Below are positions 59,888-64,000 of a stretch of DNA of 64,000 nucleotides, one piece after another. Within the stretch, counting starts at the first letter, position 1. The number at the start of each line of letters is the position of its first letter. The notes beneath the pieces are model-generated. The model was not told where the DNA came from. It did not search any database and worked only from the letters and a program-made list of their open reading frames with translations. The stretch covers positions 1-64,000 of the forward strand of contig NZ_JAOQJI010000012.1 of NCBI RefSeq assembly GCF_025567125.1, written 5' to 3'. Made by a program: the position numbers and the translations under genes. Origin of the DNA: Phocaeicola fibrisolvens. Lineage in GTDB: Bacteria > Bacteroidota > Bacteroidia > Bacteroidales > Bacteroidaceae.

Positions 59888-61759
59888 TTAGCGCCCCAGC
59901 AGCACGAGCAGCACATTGATGTCGCTGGGAGAGACGCCTGGAATACGGCTGGCCTGAGCCAGGGTTTCCGGGTCTATCTTCACGAGCTTCTGGCGTGCTT
60001 CTGTAGAGAGGGACTGCAGATTGGCATAGTCGAATTTGCCCTTGATGCGGATGGATTCCAACCGGTGAATCTTGTCGGCGATGGTCCGCTCGCGGTCGAT
60101 GTATCCTTTGTACTTGATGCGGATTTCGGCGGCCTCTATCACCTCCTCTTTGCGGTCGTCAAACTTATCCAGCTCGGCTTGGAAGACGGGGATGTGTGGG
60201 GCGATATTTTCAATGGTAATTTGCGGACGGCTGATTAAATCTACCAGCTTGCATCCATGGGTGAGCTGGGCCGTACCCAGGCTTTCCAGCGCCTCGTTTA
60301 TCTTGTCGGCTTTGACCGAGAAATTATTGACGAAGTTGACCAGGTGGTCGATGGCTGCCCGTTTCTTTTGGAAGATGGCGTAACGGTCTTCCTTCACCAA
60401 TCCCAGCTGGTAGGCCCGTTCCGTCAGTCGCATGTCGGCATCGTCCTGACGGAGCAGGATACGGTATTCGGCTCTCGACGTAAACATACGATAAGGTTCG
60501 TCCACTCCCTTCGTCACCAGGTCGTCAATCAGTACGCCGATGTAAGCTTCGTCACGTCCCAGGATGAAGGGCTCTCCACCGTGGCAGTTCAAGTGTGCGT
60601 TGATGCCGGCAATGATTCCCTGGCCGCCCGCTTCTTCGTATCCGGTCGTTCCGTTCACCTGTCCGGCAAAGAACAGGTTCTTCACCACCTTTGATTCCAG
60701 TGTATGCTTGAGCTGGGTCGGGTCGAAATAATCGTATTCGATGGCATATCCCGGACGATATACCACCAGGTCTTTGAAGCACGGAATCTTCTTCAACGCT
60801 TCCAGCTGAATCTCCATCGGCAGGGAAGAAGAGAATCCGTTCAGGTAAAGTTCACGGGTAGTTTCTCCCTCCGGCTCCAGGAAAAGCTGGTGTTGGGGTT
60901 TGTCGGGGAACGTCACAATTTTGGTCTCGATGCTTGGGCAGTAACGCGGTCCGATGCTCTTGATTTGTCCGTTGAAAAGGGGAGAGTCGGCCAGTCCTTT
61001 CCGCAGGGTGGCATGTACTTCCTCATTCGTAAAGCAGGTCCAGCACTGCAGTTGTTGCAGGTGGCGCGGTTCGCTGATGAACGAAAAACGGTGGAAATCG
61101 TTTTCTCCATCCTGTGTATCCATCAAGTCAAAGTGGACACTCTTTCCGTCGATACGTACTGGTGTACCGGTTTTCATTCGTCCGGCCGTGATACCGTGCC
61201 GGGTGATGGATTCGGTGAGGTGGTAAGAAGCCGGTTCCGCACAGCGTCCGCCTGCCAGCATCTTATGTCCGATGTGCATCAGTCCGTTCAGAAACGTACC
61301 TGCAGTGAGCACGATACATTTGGCATGGAACGTCACGCCCCAGCAAGTCACCAGTCCTGTCACTTCTCCGTTTTCTACCAGCAGTTCCTCCACAGTGTCC
61401 TGCCAGATCTGCAGGTTCGGCAGATTTTCGAGTACCTCTCTCCAGGCCCAGATAAATTTGCCACGGTCGCATTGCGCACGCGGACTCCACATGGCCGGAC
61501 CCTTGGAACGGTTCAGCATGCGGAACTGGATAGCCGTCTTGTCGGTCACCAGTCCCATGTATCCTCCCAGGGCATCAATCTCTCTGACAATTTGTCCCTT
61601 GGCGATACCTCCGACCGCTGGGTTACAACTCATCTGCCCGATTTTGTTCATGTCCATGGTAATCAGGCAGGTCTTCGAGCCCAGATTGGCTGCAGCGGCT
61701 GCAGCCTCACATCCGGCATGACCGGCACCAATTACGATTACATCATACTTAAAATCCAT
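59888..61759 (-). CDS. mnmG: tRNA uridine-5-carboxymethylaminomethyl modification enzyme, FAD subunit
   Basis: The 623-residue FAD enzyme, with MnmE, builds the cmnm5 group on wobble uridine 34 of several tRNAs. It has the Rossmann start DVIVIGAGHAGCEAAAAAANLG, NPAVGGIAKGQIVREIDALGG and the GidA signatures GTPVRIDGKSVHF and GQVNGTTGYEEAGGQG (given in part). The C-terminal helical domain ends in SRIPGVSPSDINVLLVLL. The name gidA reflects the common place beside replication origins; here a parS site lies just after it. Confidence 0.97.
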   Translation of the reverse strand: MDFKYDVIVIGAGHAGCEAAAAAANLGSKTCLITMDMNKIGQMSCNPAVGGIAKGQIVREIDALGGYMGLVTDKTAIQFRMLNRSKGPAMWSPRAQCDRGKFIWAWREVLENLPNLQIWQDTVEELLVENGEVTGLVTCWGVTFHAKCIVLTAGTFLNGLMHIGHKMLAGGRCAEPASYHLTESITRHGITAGRMKTGTPVRIDGKSVHFDLMDTQDGENDFHRFSFISEPRHLQQLQCWTCFTNEEVHATLRKGLADSPLFNGQIKSIGPRYCPSIETKIVTFPDKPQHQLFLEPEGETTRELYLNGFSSSLPMEIQLEALKKIPCFKDLVVYRPGYAIEYDYFDPTQLKHTLESKVVKNLFFAGQVNGTTGYEEAGGQGIIAGINAHLNCHGGEPFILGRDEAYIGVLIDDLVTKGVDEPYRMFTSRAEYRILLRQDDADMRLTERAYQLGLVKEDRYAIFQKKRAAIDHLVNFVNNFSVKADKINEALESLGTAQLTHGCKLVDLISRPQITIENIAPHIPVFQAELDKFDDRKEEVIEAAEIRIKYKGYIDRERTIADKIHRLESIRIKGKFDYANLQSLSTEARQKLVKIDPETLAQASRIPGVSPSDINVLLVLLGR

Positions 61760-61785
61760 TCGTTTTTATGTTTTTATTTCTTCTG

Positions 61786-61793
61786 CAAAAATA
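61786..61793 (-). promoter_or_regulatory. Possible -7 box of mnmG
   Basis: TATTTTTG on the minus strand, 26 bp before the ATG. Confidence 0.4.
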
Positions 61794-61797
61794 CGAA

Positions 61798-62220
61798 TTA
61801 CATGAAATCTTTCCGCATTTCCAGGGCCTTGTTTTCGGCAGCCTCCATGATTTCGCGTTCGCCGGGACCCTTGTCGTTGATGCCGCACAGGTGCAGGATG
61901 CCGTGGATGATGACGCGGAAAAGTTCTGTTTCATACGGGGCTTCAAACTGCACGGCGTTGGTCCGTACGGTATCCAGGCTGATGAACAAGTCGCCCGACA
62001 ACCGTTTCCCTTCACAGTAGTCGAAGGTGATGATATCTGTATAATAATCGTGTTGCAGGTATTGTCGGTTCACCTCCAGAATCTTTTCGTCCGAGCAGAA
62101 TATGTAGGCAATTTCGCCCACTCTTTTTCCGTAACTCTCCGCTACGGCTTTGATCCATGCGGTGGTTTCACGCTGCTTGATGGCGGGCATTTCCACGCCT
62201 TCGGTTTGATAACTGATCAT
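61798..62220 (-). CDS. ybeY: Endoribonuclease YbeY
   Basis: A 140-residue UPF0054 protein needed for 16S rRNA 3'-end maturation and ribosome quality control in other bacteria. The metal motif reads HGILHLCGINDKGPGE: the first two histidines are present, but the third of the usual HGxLHLxGxDH is replaced (Asp-Lys). This change seems common in Bacteroidetes. The N-terminal half has LQHDYYTDIITFDY. It is 9 bp after the SpmAB-like gene and 38 bp before mnmG, so they may share a transcript. Confidence 0.9.
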   Translation of the reverse strand: MISYQTEGVEMPAIKQRETTAWIKAVAESYGKRVGEIAYIFCSDEKILEVNRQYLQHDYYTDIITFDYCEGKRLSGDLFISLDTVRTNAVQFEAPYETELFRVIIHGILHLCGINDKGPGEREIMEAAENKALEMRKDFM

Positions 62221-62229
62221 AATGGTATG

Positions 62230-63462
62230 TTAATTGAAAAATAAATATCCGATAAAGATGGCGGCCAGTACGCCGGCAAAATCGGCAATCAGTCCGCAGG
62301 GGACGGCATGCCGGGTGCGGGTTACGCTCACACTCCCAAAGTAGACAGCCAGGATGTAGAACGTGGTATCGGTGGAACCTTGGAAAATGCAGGCCAGGCG
62401 TCCCACAAAAGAATCGGCTCCGTACGTGGTCATGGCATCTACCATCAGGCCGCGAGCTCCGCTTCCGCTCAACGGTTTCATCAAGGCGGTAGGCAAGGCT
62501 CCAACAAACTGGTCGTCCAGTCCACAGCCTCTCACCAGTGTGGCGATGCCTTGTATCAGAAAGTCCATGGCTCCTGAAGCTCGGAAGACCCCGATGGCTA
62601 CCAGAATGGCCACAAGATACGGGATGATTCTCACGGCAGTGGAGAAACCTTCCTTGGCTCCTTCCACGAACGCATCATAGACATTGACTTTCTTTCGTAC
62701 GCCTGCCACAATGAAACCGATGATAATCAGAAAAAGGAAGACATTGGCAAAAGTGGTAGAGTAGAGATCAATCTGTTGTCGGGTGAGTAGGTGGAAAAAA
62801 TAGATGATACCCGCGATGAAAAGGCTGGCTCCTCCCAAAAACAGGAGGATGGTACGGTTCAGCAGATTGATACGCTGGTATACGCTGACCGCAAGGATAC
62901 CGGCCAGGGTCGAGAAGAACGTGGCCAGTAGGATAGGCACAAATACGTCGGTCGGTTGGGCCGCTCCCAGCTGTGCCCGATATACCATGATGCTGATAGG
63001 AATTAAGGTCAGTCCCGAAGTGTTCAGCACCAGAAACATGATCATCGGGTTGCTCGCCGTGTCTTTCTTCGGGTTCAGTTCCTGCAACCCCTCCATCGCT
63101 TTCAGTCCAAGAGGAGTGGCTGCGTTGTCCAGTCCCAGCATGTTGGCCGCCAGGTTCATGAAAATACTGCCCGTCACCGGATGTCCTTTCGGAATATCTG
63201 GAAACAGTTTCGAGAATAGCGGACTGAGCAGCCGGGCAAAAAGCTGGATCACGCCTCCCTTTTCTCCAATCTTCATGATGCCGAGCCAAAGCGAAAGTAC
63301 GCCGGTCAGTCCCAAAGATATTTCAAAAGCTGTCTTCGATGAGTCGAAGGTCGAGTTGATAATTGCTGGAAAAACAGTCGTGTCGCCAAAGCACACCAGT
63401 TTCACGAGGGCCACCCCGAAAGCCAGCAGAAAGAATGCAATCCAGATGTAGTTTAATGCCAT
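62230..63462 (-). CDS. SpmA-SpmB-like nucleoside-recognition membrane protein
   Basis: A 410-residue protein with about ten membrane helices and two nucleoside-recognition (Gate) domains, one in each half. The first half resembles Bacillus SpmA (NLAANMLGLDNAATPLGLKA), and the second resembles SpmB (GVFRASGAMDFLI, PTALMKPLSGSGARGLMVDA). In Bacillus the two are separate spore-maturation proteins; here they are one chain in a non-sporulating organism, as is usual in Bacteroidetes. It is likely a transporter or channel; the substrate is unknown. Confidence 0.88.
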   Translation of the reverse strand: MALNYIWIAFFLLAFGVALVKLVCFGDTTVFPAIINSTFDSSKTAFEISLGLTGVLSLWLGIMKIGEKGGVIQLFARLLSPLFSKLFPDIPKGHPVTGSIFMNLAANMLGLDNAATPLGLKAMEGLQELNPKKDTASNPMIMFLVLNTSGLTLIPISIMVYRAQLGAAQPTDVFVPILLATFFSTLAGILAVSVYQRINLLNRTILLFLGGASLFIAGIIYFFHLLTRQQIDLYSTTFANVFLFLIIIGFIVAGVRKKVNVYDAFVEGAKEGFSTAVRIIPYLVAILVAIGVFRASGAMDFLIQGIATLVRGCGLDDQFVGALPTALMKPLSGSGARGLMVDAMTTYGADSFVGRLACIFQGSTDTTFYILAVYFGSVSVTRTRHAVPCGLIADFAGVLAAIFIGYLFFN

Positions 63463-63499
63463 TTTCTGTCTAAGTATAATTCATGATTAATCTGTGTTA

Positions 63500-63507
63500 C
63501 AAAAGTA
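63500..63507 (-). promoter_or_regulatory. -7 box of the SpmAB-like gene
   Basis: TACTTTTG on the minus strand, 37 bp before the ATG. Confidence 0.4.
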
Positions 63508-63549
63508 TATATTTTCTTTGTCACTACCTTCACCTTCTTTGAAAACATA

Positions 63550-63557
63550 TAACTTTG
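63550..63557 (+). promoter_or_regulatory. -7 box of the DUF3810 gene
   Basis: TAACTTTG, 5 bp before the ATG at 63563, so the transcript would be nearly leaderless if this box is used. Confidence 0.35.
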
Positions 63558-63562
63558 TGTGT

Positions 63563-64000
63563 ATGAAAAGTTTTCCGTTACGTTACATACGTTGGGGCAT
63601 AGAAGCTCTTTTGTTAGGGCTTGTTTTTCTTTGCCGTTATTGGCCGGCGGCGGGTGAGGTATATGCCCGCTACGTCTATCCCGTGCTGTCTGCCGTGTTG
63701 TCCGCTTTGGTAGCATGGATTCCGTTCTCGGTGGAGGAATGGCTGGTCATCGCTTTCGCCCTCCTTTTCATCGGCTTGCCGTTCTGGGCCCGTCGCCGCA
63801 GAAAAGGTTGGAGATGGGTGTTGCGAGCCGAAGTGGAGTGCGCGGTAATCTGTTACCTCTGGTTTTATTGGGGATGGGGAATCAACTATTTCCGAAAAGA
63901 TTTCTTTATCCGTTCCTCTACCGAACCGGTAACTTATGTCGCAGCCGACTTTCACCGTTTTCTGGCTGCTTATACTGATTCCTTGAATGCCTCGTACACG
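63563..64000 (+). CDS. DUF3810 membrane protein, N-terminal part
   Basis: The frame opens at ATG 63563 and runs off the window end after 146 residues. Three hydrophobic segments are visible (about 10-26, 40-75 and 88-108), then LWFYWGWGINYFRKDFF, which is typical of the Bacteroidetes family DUF3810. Full members carry a putative zinc-peptidase HExxH motif further on, which lies outside the window. It diverges from the SpmAB-like gene. Confidence 0.75.
   Translation, partial: MKSFPLRYIRWGIEALLLGLVFLCRYWPAAGEVYARYVYPVLSAVLSALVAWIPFSVEEWLVIAFALLFIGLPFWARRRRKGWRWVLRAEVECAVICYLWFYWGWGINYFRKDFFIRSSTEPVTYVAADFHRFLAAYTDSLNASYT

Noticed and set aside
60704..62020. Open frame of 438 codons on the plus strand
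   Set aside because: Runs antisense across mnmG and ybeY, both well supported; no recognisable product.

Overview
The window is a chromosomal segment of a gut Bacteroidales, most likely Bacteroides or Phocaeicola (family Bacteroidaceae). The evidence is a SusC/SusD pair, a fimbrillin-like lipoprotein, Bacteroidetes-only families (DUF4271, DUF3098, DUF3836, DUF3810), Bacteroides-type promoters (-7 box TAnnTTTG, often with TTG or TTTG 18-22 bp upstream), no obvious Shine-Dalgarno sites, and conserved gene orders such as methyltransferase-ftsX-DUF3098-uppP-truB-queA-folK. The species cannot be fixed from the sequence alone.

Layout. 1-830: debris of IS1182-type insertion sequences and a tRNA-Gln(UUG). 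831-9.2 kb: a tricorn-like exported protease, then a minus-strand housekeeping block (tyrS, TatD-type hydrolase, yidD, rnpA, hemD, DUF4271, LOG-family hydrolase). 9.3-15.9 kb: a three-gene RND efflux operon with a divergent AraC-type regulator. 16-24.5 kb: metK, preceded by what looks like a SAM-II riboswitch, then the folK-to-ftsX block, a methyltransferase, a PspC protein and miaB. 24.6-30 kb: a small membrane protein, an acetyl-CoA hydrolase/CoA-transferase, an ABC half-transporter, and a fimbrillin-like lipoprotein with a short companion peptide. 30-48 kb: a glycan-scavenging region with a GH2 beta-galactosidase, GH2 beta-mannosidase, GH20 beta-hexosaminidase, a SusC/SusD pair and a membrane-bound winged-helix protein, with leuS, a YitT protein and rdgB between them. 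48-64 kb: a CAT-like acetyltransferase, a ketopantoate reductase, ychF, DUF3836, polA, a polyprenyl synthase, deoC, mazG, dtd, uvrC, apt, mnmG, ybeY, a SpmA-SpmB-like membrane protein and the start of a DUF3810 gene.

How parts work together. The efflux trio forms one complex across both membranes and probably answers to its divergent regulator. The three exo-glycosidases, with SusC/SusD, would suit step-by-step trimming of host N-glycans. YidD, RnpA, TruB, QueA, MiaB, MnmG, TyrS and LeuS serve tRNA processing, modification or charging, or membrane insertion. 

Most unusual signals: two intergenic arrays of short palindromes set at exact periods of 21 bp (28399-28470) and 22 bp (48105-48182), plus a looser cluster of AGTACT palindromes at 4206-4245; a perfect 16-bp parS site between apt and mnmG at 59864-59879; and the SAM-II-like leader of metK. 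No CRISPR array, rRNA or prophage was seen. All family calls come from reading motifs; no database search was possible.
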